Source: Streptomyces mobaraensis (GTDB taxonomy: Bacteria > Actinomycetota > Actinomycetes > Streptomycetales > Streptomycetaceae). From it: 64,000 nucleotides of DNA. Location of the stretch: contig NZ_CP083590.1 of the NCBI RefSeq assembly GCF_020099395.1, forward strand, positions 2,914,001-2,978,000, given 5' to 3'. Shown piece after piece: positions 33,613-45,633 of this stretch (position 1 is the first letter of the stretch; the number at the start of each line of letters is the position of its first letter). Both the position numbers and the translations under genes were made by a program. The notes under the pieces were generated by a model. It was not told the DNA's origin. It did no database searches and saw nothing but the letters and a program-made list of their open reading frames with translations.

Positions 33613-35106
33613 TCAGTCCGCTGGCGGCAGGGACCTCAGCAGCGCCTCCAGGACACCGGGGAAGGTGTGGTCGGCGGGGGTCCCGTAGGCGACGATCACG
33701 CCGTCGGGACCCTCGGGCGGGAGGGGCGGCGCGGCGGCGTGGCGGTAGCGGCTCAGCCCTTCCAGGGCCAGCCCCTGCCAGTGCGCCGCCTGGAGCGTGG
33801 ACTGCTCGGTGCCGGGCGGGAGTTCGAGGACGACGTGCAGCCCGGCGGCGATGCCGGTGACCCGGATGTGCGGGGCGTGCTCGGCGAGCGCGGCGACGAG
33901 CCGGTCGCGGCGGCGCCGGTAGCGCAGCCGCATCGAGCGGACGTGGCGGTCGTACGCGCCGGAGGTGATGAACTCGGCGAGCGTCAGCTGCTCCAGGGTG
34001 CCCGTGCGCCACTCCCCCGTCGACTTGGCCCGCACCACCTCGGCGGCCACGTCCTCCGGCAGCACCATCCAGGACAGCCGCAGGGCGGGCGAGAGCGACT
34101 TGCTCGTGGTGCCGCAGTAGACGACGCGGTCCGGGGCCAGGCCCTGGAGCGCTCCGACCTGCCGTCCGTCGTACCGGAACTCGCCGTCGTAGTCGTCCTC
34201 CACGACCAGGCCGCCGGTGCGCCCGGCCCACTCCACGACGGCGGTCCGGCGGTCGGGGTGGAGGTGGACGCCGGTGGGGAACTGGTGGGCGGGGGTGAGG
34301 AGGACCGCGCCGACGTCCCGCCGCCCGTCCAGCCCGGTCACGTCGGCGCCGCGGTCGTCGACCGGGATGGGCACCTGGCGCAGGCCCGCCCGGGTGAACA
34401 CGTCGTGGTGTTCCCAGAAGCCGTACGACTCGACCGCCGCGGCACGCGTCCCGCGCCGCCGCAGGACGCCCCCGAGGAGGGCGAGGCCCTGCATGAAGCC
34501 CCCGCAGACGACGATCCGCTCGGGCTCGGCCCGTACGCCCCGGGCCCGCGCCAGGTACTCGGCGAGGGCCGTGCGCAGCTCGACGCGGCCGCGTACGTCG
34601 CCGTATCCGAACGCCTCGTTGGGCGCGGCGGTGAGCGCGCGCCGGGCCGCCGCGGCCCAGACGGTGCGCGGGAAGGAGGAGATGTCCGCGGTGCCGGTGC
34701 GCAGGTCGTGCAGGGGGCGCGCGGGCGGCCGTACGAGCCCCCCAGCGGACGCGGACCGGACGGGGGATCCGGAACGGGCAGGGGCTGCGGGCCGGACCGC
34801 CGGTGCCTGGGCCACTCGGGTGCCCGAGCCCTGCCGGGCGGTGAGCCAGCCCTCGGCCACCAGCTCGCCGTACGCGTCGGCGACGGTGTTGCGGGCCATG
34901 CCGAGGTCGCCGGCGAGGGAGCGGGAGGACGGCAGCCGGGTGCCGGGGGTGAGCCGGCCGGAGCGCACGGCGTCCCGCAGCGCCCTGACCAGCGCGGCTC
35001 GCACCCCGCCCGGCCCGGACAGGTCGAGGTGCAGATCAGCGCCGGAGGCCGTCCCGCCGCGCCCGGATGCGGCCGGATCGGCAGAAGTGGCCCACGTTTT
35101 CTCCAT
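33613..35106 (-). CDS. MocR/PdxR-type GntR regulator with aminotransferase-like domain
   Basis: A 497-aa fusion. Residues 25-105 are a GntR winged helix (LPSSRSLAGDLGMARNTVAD, YGELVAEGWLTARQGSG). Residues about 130-497 are a fold-type I aminotransferase domain with VVEDDYDGEFRYDG and the PLP-lysine segment YCGTTSKSLSPALRLSW. PLP is used as a sensor. It is divergent from the CMD/isocitrate-lyase-like pair, which it probably controls. Related PdxR proteins regulate vitamin B6 synthesis, but no pdx genes are in view. Confidence 0.9.
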   Translation of the reverse strand: MEKTWATSADPAASGRGGTASGADLHLDLSGPGGVRAALVRALRDAVRSGRLTPGTRLPSSRSLAGDLGMARNTVADAYGELVAEGWLTARQGSGTRVAQAPAVRPAAPARSGSPVRSASAGGLVRPPARPLHDLRTGTADISSFPRTVWAAAARRALTAAPNEAFGYGDVRGRVELRTALAEYLARARGVRAEPERIVVCGGFMQGLALLGGVLRRRGTRAAAVESYGFWEHHDVFTRAGLRQVPIPVDDRGADVTGLDGRRDVGAVLLTPAHQFPTGVHLHPDRRTAVVEWAGRTGGLVVEDDYDGEFRYDGRQVGALQGLAPDRVVYCGTTSKSLSPALRLSWMVLPEDVAAEVVRAKSTGEWRTGTLEQLTLAEFITSGAYDRHVRSMRLRYRRRRDRLVAALAEHAPHIRVTGIAAGLHVVLELPPGTEQSTLQAAHWQGLALEGLSRYRHAAAPPLPPEGPDGVIVAYGTPADHTFPGVLEALLRSLPPAD

Positions 35107-35108
35107 GG

Positions 35109-35120
35109 AAGTGGACCATA
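35109..35120. promoter_or_regulatory. Candidate MocR/PdxR binding half-site
   Basis: AAGTGGACCATA lies between the divergent MocR gene (start 35106) and the CMD gene (start 35154). It closely resembles the AAAGTGGWCTA-type sites described for PdxR of Corynebacterium (recollection). It abuts the MocR start codon, so binding could block its own gene. Confidence 0.45.
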
Positions 35121-35153
35121 CCCGTGGGCCGCCCCGGCCGTAGGGTCGAAGAC

Positions 35154-35651
35154 ATGACGGAGACCACGAAGAACACCGCGCACACCGGCACCCACCAGCA
35201 CGGCCCGCGGATGGAGTACGCGCAGGCCGCCCCCAACGTCTACAAGGCGATGTACGCCCTGGAGCGGGCCGCCGTGGAGGGCCTGGACCACACCCTCGTC
35301 GAACTGGTCAAGATCCGCGCCTCGCAGCTCAACCACTGCGCGTTCTGCCTGGACATGCACACCAAGGACGCCCGCAAGGCCGGCGAGTCCGAGGACCGCA
35401 TCTACCTGCTGAGCGCCTGGCGGGAGGCGACCGGCTACTACACGGAGAAGGAGCAGGCGGCGCTCGCCCTCACCGAGGCCGTCACCGTCATCACCGACGG
35501 CTTCGTGCCGGACGAGGTCTGGGACCAGGCCGCCGACATCTTCGACGAGAAGGAACTGGCCCAGCTCATCGCCGTGATCGTCGCGATCAACGCGTGGAAC
35601 CGGTTCGCCGTGACCACCCGCGCGGTGCCCGGCGCCTACCAGGCCCGCTGA
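35154..35651 (+). CDS. Carboxymuconolactone decarboxylase family protein (AhpD-like)
   Basis: A 165-aa protein of the CMD/AhpD fold. The signature is LVKIRASQLNHCAFCLDMHTKDA, here read in two parts: E/K at the helix start, CxxC (CAFC, about residues 63-66) and the following His. The CxxC indicates redox (peroxidase-type) rather than decarboxylase activity. It is translationally coupled (TGATG) to the isocitrate-lyase-like gene and divergent from MocR. Confidence 0.9.
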   Translation: MTETTKNTAHTGTHQHGPRMEYAQAAPNVYKAMYALERAAVEGLDHTLVELVKIRASQLNHCAFCLDMHTKDARKAGESEDRIYLLSAWREATGYYTEKEQAALALTEAVTVITDGFVPDEVWDQAADIFDEKELAQLIAVIVAINAWNRFAVTTRAVPGAYQAR

Positions 35652-36370
35652 TGACGGCCGCGGCGTTCCGCGCCCTGCACCACGGCCGGCCGGCCGGCGA
35701 CCCGCTGGTCCTGGCCGGCCCGTGGGACGCGGGCAGCGCCCGCGCCTTCGCCGACGCCGGCTTCGCCGCGCTGGCCACGCCCAGCGCGGCGGTGGCCGCG
35801 TCGCTGGGCATGGCGGACGGTGACGTTCCGGCGGCGGAGATGTTCGCGGCGGTCGCCCGCGTCGTCCGGGCCGTCGACGTGCCCGTCTCCGCCGACCTGG
35901 AGGACGGCTACGGACTCCCGCCCCGGGAGCTGGTCGAACGCATCCTGGAGTCCGGCGCGGTCGGCTGCAACCTGGAGGACACCGACCGGGCCACCGGACG
36001 GCTCCTCGACCCGCGCGCGCAAGCCGACCGGCTGGCCGCCGTCCGCGCGGAGGCCGGGGACGCCCTGTTCCTCAACGCCCGGATCGACACCTACCTGCGC
36101 GGCGCCTCCGACGAGGACGCACGGGAGCGGGCCCGGCTGTACGCGGCGGCCGGCGCGGACTGCGTGTACCCGATCATGGCACCCGAGGAGGCCCTCGCCG
36201 GAATCGCCGCCGCGTCCGGCGTCCCGGTCAACGCCCTGTCCGCGCCGGACGCTTCGGCCGTCCGGCGGCTCGGCCCGCTGGGCGCCGGGCGGATCACCTT
36301 CGGCAAGGGGATGTACGTGCGCGCGATGGCGGCGGCGGGCGACGTCGCGAAGGGGCTGCGGTCGGCGTGA
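35651..36370 (+). CDS. Isocitrate lyase/phosphoenolpyruvate mutase family protein
   Basis: A 239-aa TIM-barrel C-C lyase. It has LVLAGPWDAGSARAFADAGF, the metal site VPVSADLEDGYG, CNLEDTD, FLNARIDTYLRG and ADCVYPIM. The catalytic KKCGH motif of true isocitrate lyase is absent, so it belongs to the PEP-mutase/oxaloacetate-decarboxylase-like branch; the substrate is unknown. It is co-transcribed with the CMD gene, its ATG sharing one base with that stop. Confidence 0.85.
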   Translation: MTAAAFRALHHGRPAGDPLVLAGPWDAGSARAFADAGFAALATPSAAVAASLGMADGDVPAAEMFAAVARVVRAVDVPVSADLEDGYGLPPRELVERILESGAVGCNLEDTDRATGRLLDPRAQADRLAAVRAEAGDALFLNARIDTYLRGASDEDARERARLYAAAGADCVYPIMAPEEALAGIAAASGVPVNALSAPDASAVRRLGPLGAGRITFGKGMYVRAMAAAGDVAKGLRSA

Positions 36371-36420
36371 GGCCTCCGGGGCGCGAACCGCCCCGCGTAG
36401 GCCGTTCCCCCTTCGGCGGC

Positions 36421-36462
36421 CGGCCATCGGCGTCCGGCCATCGGCGTCCGGCCATCGGCGTC
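36421..36462. repeat. Three tandem 14-bp repeats
   Basis: CGGCCATCGGCGTC occurs three times in a row (36421-36434, 36435-36448, 36449-36462) in the 217-bp gap between two + strand genes. A partial fourth copy (CGGCCGG) follows. No regulatory role is evident. Confidence 0.85.
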
Positions 36463-36587
36463 CGGCCGGACGACGAAGCCGGCCGGACGACGGGCACGTA
36501 GGCGGAGCGGCCCCCGCACTCGAGGGTCCCGCCACACCTACGCAAGGGCCGAAATCCGCCACCGCGAGGGGCGGTTATCGTGACCCG

Positions 36588-37490
36588 ATGCACCTGATAC
36601 CCGAAGCCTTCGCCCAGTCGACCGCCGGCCGGGAGGGCGACGCCGGGCGTGCCTGGCTCGACCGGCTGCCCGGCATCGTCGAGGAGCTGCTCGGGCGGTG
36701 GCGCTGCGTCCGGGACGGGTCCGTCGTCCACGGGCAGGTCGGCGTCGTCGTCCCCGTGCGGCGGGCCGACGGCGCGCCCGCCGTGCTGAAGGTGTCGTTC
36801 CCGCACCCCGGGAACGTCCACGAGCCCGACGCCTTCGCCGTCTGGGCCGGGCGCGGCGCCGTCCGCCTCCTCGAACGGGACGACGCGCACTTCGCGATGC
36901 TGCTGGAACGGGCGGGCACCGGCTCGCTCGCAGAACTCCCCGACGCCGACGAGGCCATGGCGGCCGCCGGCCGGCTCGCCCGGCGGCTGGCCGTCCCCGC
37001 GCCGCCCGGCCTGCCCCGGCTGCGCGAGCGGGCCGGGGTGTGGGCGGAGGAACTGGCGGCCGACGACGTCCGGTTGGGTCATCCGCTGCCCGCCGCCGTG
37101 CTCGGGGCGGCGCTCGCCACCGTCCGCGAGCTGGTCCCCGACCAGCCCGACACGCTCGTCCACGGCGATCTGCACGCCGCCAACGTGCTGCGCGGCGAAC
37201 GAGAGCCGTGGCTCGCCATCGACCCGAAGGGCTTCGTCGGCGACCCGGCCTACGACGCGTTCACGCTCCTGCGCAGCCGGGCGGCCGACCTGCTCACCGC
37301 CCCCGACCTGGGCGCGGCACTGCTCCGCCGCCTCGACGTGTTCGCCGAGGCGGCGGAGCTGGACCGGGAACGGACGTTCAGGTGGGCGCAGTTGCGCTGT
37401 GTCCAGGCTGCGCTCTGGGGGCGCGACCACGGAGACCCGGAGTGGCTGGTGGGGATGTACGACCATGTGGCCGGGCTGCTCAGCCGCTAA
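36588..37490 (+). CDS. Aminoglycoside 6-phosphotransferase / hydroxyurea phosphotransferase family protein
   Basis: A 300-aa kinase-fold protein. The substrate/ATP region has VPVRRADGAPAVLKVSFPHP with the Lys, then FAMLLERAGTGSL, the catalytic loop LVHGDLHAANVL and the metal segment WLAIDPKGFVGDPAYDAF. This pattern is that of APH(6)/hydroxyurea phosphotransferases, which inactivate streptomycin or hydroxyurea. In many Streptomyces such genes are chromosomal and their natural substrate is not established, so resistance should not be assumed. Confidence 0.85.
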   Translation: MHLIPEAFAQSTAGREGDAGRAWLDRLPGIVEELLGRWRCVRDGSVVHGQVGVVVPVRRADGAPAVLKVSFPHPGNVHEPDAFAVWAGRGAVRLLERDDAHFAMLLERAGTGSLAELPDADEAMAAAGRLARRLAVPAPPGLPRLRERAGVWAEELAADDVRLGHPLPAAVLGAALATVRELVPDQPDTLVHGDLHAANVLRGEREPWLAIDPKGFVGDPAYDAFTLLRSRAADLLTAPDLGAALLRRLDVFAEAAELDRERTFRWAQLRCVQAALWGRDHGDPEWLVGMYDHVAGLLSR

Positions 37491-37494
37491 AAGG

Positions 37495-38466
37495 TCAGAG
37501 CCACTTCTTCCACACCTCCGGGTGCGCCTTGACCCACTTCGCCGCCGCCTTGTCCGCCGGCAGCTTGTCCTCCGCCATCAGCTGGGCGACCTCGTTCTGG
37601 TCCCGCTTCGTCCAGCGGAAGTTCTTCAGGAAGCGGGCCGCGTCGCCGCCCTTGCGGGCGAAGTCGGCGTTGAGGAACTTCTTCAGCGGGGTGGTCGGGT
37701 AGGCGCAGTCGACGGAGTCGGGGTCCGACTCGCCCTTCGTCCCGCAGGCGTCCGAGTACGGCGGGAGCTTGACCTCCACCATCGGCACCTCGTTGAACAG
37801 CCACTGCGGCTCGTACCAGTACGTCAGGAACGGCTTGCGGTCCTTGGCGAACTGCTTGATCTGGGTGATCTGCGCCGCCTCGGAGCCGGCGAAGACGACC
37901 TGGTAGTCGAGCTTGAGGTTGTCGACCAGCGCCTTGTCGTGGGTGACGTACGACGGCGAGCCGTCGAGGAGCTGGCCCTTGCCGCGGCTCTCCGGGGTCT
38001 TGAGCTGCGCCGCGTACTTGTTGAGGTTCCGCCAGTCGGTGACGTCGGGGTGGGCGTCGGCGAAGTACTTGGGGACCCACCAGCCGATGTGGCCGGTGAC
38101 CCCGAGGTCGCCGCCGTCCGCGACGGTCTTCTTGTCGCTGACGTACCGCTTCTCCTGCTCGGGGTGGCCCCAGTCCTCCATGATGGCGTCCACCCGGCCC
38201 TGGCTGAGCGCGTCCCAGGCGGGGACCTCGTCGACCTGGACGGTGTCGACGCGGTAGCCGAGCTCGTGCTCCAGCAGGTACTGGGCGACGGCCGTGTTGG
38301 CGCGGGCGCCGACCCAGGACTGCACGGAGAGCGTCACGGACTTCGTACCGGCCGCGTTGGCGTACGGCGAGCCCTGCTTGGTCATGTCGGCCGCGCCGCA
38401 GCCGGTCAGGGCGAGGAGGCCGAGCGAGCTGAGTGCGGCCACCCCCGCGATCCACTTACCGCGCAT
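37495..38466 (-). CDS. Glycine betaine/choline ABC transporter substrate-binding lipoprotein (OpuAC-like)
   Basis: A 323-aa protein with lipobox ALTGCG (Cys about residue 23). The OpuAC fold is shown by TLSVQSWVGARANTAVAQYLLE, DAIMEDWGHPEQEKRYV and the Trp/Tyr-rich ligand-cage segments IGWWVPKYF and LTYWYEPQWLF. It captures quaternary amines outside the membrane. It is the last gene of the operon and overlaps the permease gene by 11 bp. Confidence 0.92.
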   Translation of the reverse strand: MRGKWIAGVAALSSLGLLALTGCGAADMTKQGSPYANAAGTKSVTLSVQSWVGARANTAVAQYLLEHELGYRVDTVQVDEVPAWDALSQGRVDAIMEDWGHPEQEKRYVSDKKTVADGGDLGVTGHIGWWVPKYFADAHPDVTDWRNLNKYAAQLKTPESRGKGQLLDGSPSYVTHDKALVDNLKLDYQVVFAGSEAAQITQIKQFAKDRKPFLTYWYEPQWLFNEVPMVEVKLPPYSDACGTKGESDPDSVDCAYPTTPLKKFLNADFARKGGDAARFLKNFRWTKRDQNEVAQLMAEDKLPADKAAAKWVKAHPEVWKKWL

Positions 38467-40407
38467 CGCGCGCTCCCTTCGTCGGCTGGGTGACCCGGTC
38501 GAGCATCAGCCCCAGGCAGGCGATCGAGGCGCCGGCGACGAGGCCGGTGGCGAGGTCGCCGCGGGCGAGGCCGAAGACCACCTCGTAGCCGAGGCCGCCG
38601 CCGCCCACCAGGGCGCCGATGATGACGACGGACAGGACGAGCACCACGGCCTGGTTGACGGCGAGCAGCAACTCGTCGCGGGCCAGCGGGAACTGGACCT
38701 GGAGCAGCTGCTGCCGGCCGGTCGCGCCCATGGACGTCGACGACTCCATGGCGCGCGGGTCGGCCTGCCGCAGCCCCTCGCCCGCGATGCGGATGACGGC
38801 GGGCAGCGCGTAGACGACGGCCGCCGCGGCGGCGGGCGCCCGGCCCACGCCGAACAGGGCGACCACCGGGATGAGGTAGACGAACTGCGGCATGGTCTGG
38901 AACACGTCCAGCACCGGCCGCAGCAGCCGCTCGGTGCGGCGGCTGCGGGCCACCGCGACGGCGGCGGCGAAGCCGAGGACGAGCGTGACGGCGACGGCGG
39001 CGAGCACCTGCGAGAGGGTGTCCATGGCGCTGTCCCAGCGGCCGAGCACGCCGATCGCGGAGAGCGACAGGACGGCCGTGAGGGTCGTGCGCCAGGTGCC
39101 GATGGTCCAGGCCAGGGCGGCGACCAGCAGGACGGCGCCCCACCAGGGCAGCGCCTGGAGGCCGTCGCGCAGCGGGTCGAGGACCCAGCCGGTGTAGTGG
39201 GCCGCCCAGTCGGCGGTGCCGCCGATGCCCGGGATGCCCGAGTAGAGGTGGTCGACCATCCAGTCCTTCGCCCGGTTGACGGGCTCGGTGACGGCGACGG
39301 TCCAGCCGCGCGGCCAGTCGTGCGAGCGGGTCAGGGCGAAGCCGGCGACCAGCGCCGCGGCGAGCGCCCAGCCGACCGCGGGGTGGCCGCGGCGGACGGG
39401 GGTGCCGTCGGAGCCTCCCGAGGTGGTGCGGTCGAGGACGATCGCCAGCAGCACGATCGGGATGCCGGCGGCCAGCGCGGCGCCCACATCGACGGTGGAG
39501 AGCGCCTGGTAGACGCGGTCGCCGAGGCCGTCCGCGCCGATGACGGAAGCGATGACGGCCATCGAGAGCGCCATCATGATCGTCTGGTTGACGCCCAGCA
39601 GGAGCTGCTTGCGGGCCATCGGCAGGCGTGCCGTCACCAGCCGCTGCCACCCGGTCGCGCCCAGCGACTCCACGGCCTCCATGACGCCGGCGTCGGTCGA
39701 GCGCAGGCCGAGCGCGGTGAGCCGGGCCATCGGCGGCGCCGCGTAGACGACGGTGGCGAGGACCGCGGGGGCCACGCCGATGCCGAAGACGAGGACGACG
39801 GGCAGCAGGTAGGCGAAGGCGGGCAGCGCCTGCATGGTGTCCAGGACGGGCCGCAGCACGCGGAACGTCCGGTCGGACAGCCCGGCCGCGAGGCCGAGGA
39901 GCGCGCCGACCAGGACGGACGCGGCGACGGCGACGGCCATCAGCGCGAGCGTCCGCATCGTCGGCACCCACATGTCCAGCAGGCCGCAGACGGCGAACGA
40001 CGCCACGGCCGTCACGGCGGCCCGGACGCCCGCGGCGCGCCAGGCCACCAGCGCGGCGCCGGCCGTCACGCCGGCCCAGCCGAGGGCGAGCAGCACGACG
40101 TAGACGAGGTGCACGGCGCCGATGATGACGTTGCTGATGTGACCGAAGAAGTACAGGAACAGCCAGTGGCTGTCACGGTTGTCCACGATCCAGTCGCCGG
40201 CCGAGCGCAGCGGCTCGTCGAGCGAGACGGTCAGCGCGTGCGGCCAGCCGCCGCTTCCCCACGCCGCGTGGGCGAAGGGGGCGAGGACCAGCCCGGCCAC
40301 GGCCAGGGCCAGGACCTTGCGGGCGGCCGGGCGGCGGAGAAGCGCCCGGAACCGGGCGGTGTCCGGGGCCGTGGCCAGGGTGGAGGCGGGGGTGGTGCTG
40401 GTGGTGC

Positions 40408-40411
<4 letters not shown>
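38456..40411 (-). CDS. Glycine betaine/choline ABC transporter permease, two fused permease domains
   Basis: A 651-aa membrane protein with two consecutive inner-membrane permease domains (about residues 165-300 and 450-600). Each has the ProW-type segment: [20 protein letters not shown] in the first and [20 protein letters not shown] in the second, plus the ATPase-contact [14 protein letters not shown] and [14 protein letters not shown]. The duplication gives both halves of the channel in one chain. It overlaps the ATPase gene by 4 bp. Confidence 0.93.
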
Positions 40412-42002
<1,591 letters not shown>

Positions 42003-42006
<4 letters not shown>

Positions 42007-43565
42007 TGGCCGTCACCCCTCTCGGTCGGGCCCGACACAAGCAGTTCCGCGCACTTCTCCCCCACCATCAGCACGCCGATCATCGGGTTGACCGCCGTCA
42101 TCGTCGGGAAGACCGACGCGTCGGCGATCCGCACCCCCTCCAGGCCGCGGATCCGCAGCTCGGGGTCGACGACGGCCTGGTCGTCGGTCACGGCGCCCAT
42201 CCGGCAGGTGCCGGCCGGGTGGTAGACGGTGTGGGCGACCTTGCGGGCGTACTCGCTGAGCTCCTCGTCGGAGGTGATCTCCGGGCCGGGGCAGACCTCG
42301 CGCTTGAGCCAGCCGGCCAGCGGCTCGGTCTTCGCTATCTCGCGGGCGAGGCGGATGCCGTCGACGAGCGTGCGCGCGTCGTAGTCCTCCTCGTCGGTGA
42401 AGTACCGGAAGTCCAGGGCCGGCTTGACCTCGGGGTCGGCGCTGGTGAGGTAGAGGCGGCCGCGGCTGCGGGGCTTGGGGATGTTGGGGGTCATCGACAC
42501 GCCGTGCGCGGGCTTCTCGTAGCCCAGGCGCTCGGGGTTGTCGGTGAACGGGATCTGGTAGAAGTGGAACATCAGGTCCGGACCGGTGGAGTCCGGGTCG
42601 CGGCGGACGAAGAGGCCCGCGTCGGAGTCCATCGCCGAGTTCTCGGGGATCGGCCCGTTCGTCTCCCAGACGATCACCGACTCGGGGTGGTCGAGCAGGT
42701 TCTCGCCGACGCCCGGCAGGTCGTGGACCACCGGGATGCCCAGCGCCTCCAGATCGGCCTTGGGGCCGACGCCGGAGTGCATCAGCAGCCGGGGCGTGTC
42801 GACCGCGCCCGCGCAGAGGATCACCTCGCGGCCGGCCTCGACCAGCAGCTCCCGCCCGTCCTGGGTCCGGGCACGGACGCCGGTCGCCCGGGTGCCGTCC
42901 AGCTCCAGCTTGTGCACCCAGGTCTCCAGCAGGATGCGGAGGTTGGGGCGGTCACCGGCCTCAATGTGGGGGTGGAGGTAGGCGACGGACGCGGAGGAAC
43001 GCTTGTTGTTCTCGGGGTGGTACGCGAGGTCGAAGAAGCCGACGCCCTCGTGGAACGGCTCCGCGTTGAAGCTCGCCACGCGCGGCACGCCGGCGGCCTC
43101 CTGGGCGGCCTCGACGAAGTCGCGGGCGATGGCGTTCCGGTCCTTCTCGTCGACCGGGACGATGTTGTTCCGCAGCCGCTTGAAGTACGGGTCCATGGAC
43201 GCCCAGTCCCAGCCCTCGGCACCCGCAGCGGCCCACTCGTCCCAGTCGCCGGGCAGCGGCTTGAAGGAGATCAGGGTGTTGTGCGAGGAGCACCCGCCGA
43301 GCACACGGGCGCGGCTGTGGCGGATGTGCGAATTGCCGCGCGGCTGCTCGACGGTGGGGTAGTCGTAGTCCAGGTCGCCACCGAGCAGACCGAGCCAGCG
43401 GCGCAGGGTGAGGACGTCGGGGCGGTCGATGTCCGTGGGACCGCCCTCGATGACGACGACGCTCGTGCCGGGGTCCTCGACGAGGCGGGACGCGATGACC
43501 GAGCCGGCGGTTCCGCCGCCGACGACGACGTAGTCAGCCGTGATCTTCTCAACTGCGGGGGGCAT
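42003..43565 (-). CDS. GMC family oxidoreductase, choline dehydrogenase-like
   Basis: A 520-aa flavoprotein. It has the FAD-binding [15 protein letters not shown] (about residues 14-28), the GMC signature [32 protein letters not shown], and the catalytic His and Asn in [11 protein letters not shown] and [14 protein letters not shown]. In this operon it probably oxidises choline to betaine aldehyde, the substrate of the upstream aldehyde dehydrogenase. Other alcohols are possible since GMC sequences predict substrate poorly. Confidence 0.87.
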
Positions 43566-43931
43566 GCGGGAGTGCTCCTCTGGGGTGGAGTGGTCGCGGA
43601 AGGTACTGCGCTGGGTCGTGCTGTGTGCGTGGCTTGTGGCTTGGTGGGGGGTGAGATGTGGGGAGTGAGACGTGGGTGGGTCGAACGTCGGGGCAGGCGC
43701 CCGGCGGGGCGTCGGGGTGTGACGGGCCGGTCCCGCGCTCCGGGGGCGGTGCGTTCCGTCGCGCGGGCCGGGACTCCTGTCTTGCCGGCCTCGTCGGCTT
43801 CATCGGCCTCGTCGGCCTCAGCCTTCGTCGGCCTTGTCGACGATCTCGGCGGCCGGGCGCGTACCCCGCCGGGATGTGGCGGCGGTACGGCGCCCGGCAC
43901 TTCACCGGTACGACGTGCGCGGATGCCGGAA
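43566..43931. other. Gap inside the betaine operon
   Basis: About 366 bp without a supported gene between the GMC and aldehyde dehydrogenase genes. It contains repeated TCGTCGGC/CTCGTCGGC motifs (43785-43850). No clear hairpin or promoter was seen, although a gap this long leaves room for an internal promoter. Confidence 0.45.
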
Positions 43932-45434
43932 TCAGCCGGCGAACCAGCGCACGGGCGCGGGGGCGAGGTTCTGGTAGATGTGCTTGGCCTCCCGGTATTC
44001 GGCGAGCCCGGACGGCCCCAGCTCGCGGCCGGTGCCGGACTTGCCGAAGCCGCCCCACTCCGCCTGCGGCAGGTAGGGGTGGTAGTCGTTGATCCACACC
44101 GTGCCGTGCCGCAGCCGCCCGGCCACCCGGCGGGCGCGGCCCGCGTCCCGGGTCCAGACGGCGCCGGCGAGCCCGTACTCGGTGTCGTTGGCGAGCGCGA
44201 CGGCCTCGTCCTCGGTGCGGAAGGTCTCGACGGTGAGGATGGGGCCGAAGGTCTCCTCGCGGACGACCTTCATGCCGCGCGTGCAGCGGTCGAGGACGGT
44301 CGGCTCGTAGAAGTAGCCGGTGGCGGGCCGGACGTCGCTGGGCTCGGGGCGGGCGCCGCCGCAGCGCAGGACCGCGCCCTCGGCGAGCGCGGAGGCGACG
44401 TACGCCTCGGTCTTCTCCAACTGCGCGGCGGAGACGAGCGGCCCGCACTCGACGCCCGGCTCGGTGCCCCGGCCGAGGCGGATCTTCTCGGCTCGGCGGG
44501 CGAGTTCGGCGACGAAGCGCTCGCGGACGGACGCCTCGACGATCAGCCGGGAGCCGGCCGAGCAGACCTGGCCGCTGTGGATGAAGGCGGCGTTGAGGGC
44601 CTGGTCGACGGCGGTGTCGAAGCCCTCGTCGGTGGCGCAGGCGTCGGCGAAGACGACGTTGGGGTTCTTGCCGCCGAGTTCGAGCGCGACCTTCTTCACG
44701 GTGGGGGCGGCGGCGCGCATCACGCGGGTGCCGCTGGCCAGGCCGCCGGTGAAGGAGACGAGGTCGACGTCGGGGTGCTCGGACAACCGGGCGCCGACCG
44801 GGTCGCCCGCGCCGGTCACGATGTTGGCCGCACCGGCGGGCAGTCCGGCCTCGACGAGGAGGCGGATCAGGTGCACGGTCGAGAGCGGCGTGACCTCGCT
44901 GGGCTTAATCACGAAGGTGTTGCCGGCGGCCAGCGCCGGGGCGATCTTCCAACTGGCCTGGAGCAGCGGGTAGTTCCACGGCGTGATCAGCGCGCAGACG
45001 CCGACCGGCTCGTGCACGACCACGCTGTGCACCTCGGGGCTGCCCGCGTCGACGACCCGGCCGCCACTCTCGTTCACCACGAGGTCGGCGAAGTACCGGA
45101 AGGCGTTGGTGACATCGTCGACGTCGACCCGGCCCTCCTCCAGCGTCTTGCCGGTGTCGCGGCTCTCGATGAGCGCGATCTCCTCACGGTCCCGCTGGAG
45201 CAGGTCCGCGACGCGACGCAGCAGCGCGGCGCGCTCGGCTACGGGCGTACCCGGCCAGGGGCCCTCGTCGAACGCGGCCCGGGCGGCGGCCACGGCGGCG
45301 TCCGTGTCCTCCGTCCCCCCTTCGGAGACCACGGCGAGGACCTTGGCGTCGGCCGGGTCGAGCACCTCCCGCTGAGCGCCGGAGGCGGCGGCACGCCACC
45401 TCCCGTTCACGTGGATCGTCTCGACTGACGACAT
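43932..45434 (-). CDS. betB: Betaine-aldehyde dehydrogenase (ALDH superfamily)
   Basis: A 500-aa NAD(P)-dependent dehydrogenase. Signature segments are [32 protein letters not shown], the catalytic Glu in [13 protein letters not shown] and the catalytic Cys in [13 protein letters not shown], followed by [10 protein letters not shown]. In context it converts betaine aldehyde to glycine betaine. The start at 45434 is preceded by AGGGAGA. It is the first gene of the operon, with a 6+4+6 inverted repeat about 135 bp upstream. Confidence 0.9.
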   Translation of the reverse strand: MSSVETIHVNGRWRAAASGAQREVLDPADAKVLAVVSEGGTEDTDAAVAAARAAFDEGPWPGTPVAERAALLRRVADLLQRDREEIALIESRDTGKTLEEGRVDVDDVTNAFRYFADLVVNESGGRVVDAGSPEVHSVVVHEPVGVCALITPWNYPLLQASWKIAPALAAGNTFVIKPSEVTPLSTVHLIRLLVEAGLPAGAANIVTGAGDPVGARLSEHPDVDLVSFTGGLASGTRVMRAAAPTVKKVALELGGKNPNVVFADACATDEGFDTAVDQALNAAFIHSGQVCSAGSRLIVEASVRERFVAELARRAEKIRLGRGTEPGVECGPLVSAAQLEKTEAYVASALAEGAVLRCGGARPEPSDVRPATGYFYEPTVLDRCTRGMKVVREETFGPILTVETFRTEDEAVALANDTEYGLAGAVWTRDAGRARRVAGRLRHGTVWINDYHPYLPQAEWGGFGKSGTGRELGPSGLAEYREAKHIYQNLAPAPVRWFAG

Positions 45435-45566
45435 GATCTCCCTCTGCTTCCGGTCTCCGTGCGGTCCCATCGACGGCCGGAGCACAGGGCCCAGAGCACA
45501 GAGCTCAGCCGCCAACGGGGCGCGCCTAACCGCATGCGGGACGCCCATGCCTCTTTTTGCTCATAG

Positions 45567-45582
45567 AGTGACCTAAGTCACT
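45567..45582. promoter_or_regulatory. Inverted repeat upstream of the betaine operon
   Basis: AGTGAC-ctaa-GTCACT is a perfect 16-bp dyad in an unusually AT-rich pocket (TTTTTGCTCATAGAG). It lies about 135 bp upstream of the aldehyde dehydrogenase start and is a candidate operator for a BetI/TetR- or GntR-type regulator encoded elsewhere. Confidence 0.5.
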
Positions 45583-45633
45583 GCAACCACCTCGGTTTCA
45601 TCGGGTCTGTTCCCCTTCCCGGCGGCTCATTCC

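Noticed and set aside
36588..37490. Dedicated antibiotic-resistance gene
   Set aside because: The phosphotransferase family is common in Streptomyces chromosomes and no biosynthetic genes for a matching drug are nearby; resistance cannot be inferred.
42219..45428. A 1069-codon open frame on the + strand
   Set aside because: Antisense shadow of the choline dehydrogenase-like and betaine-aldehyde dehydrogenase genes; no family-like sequence.
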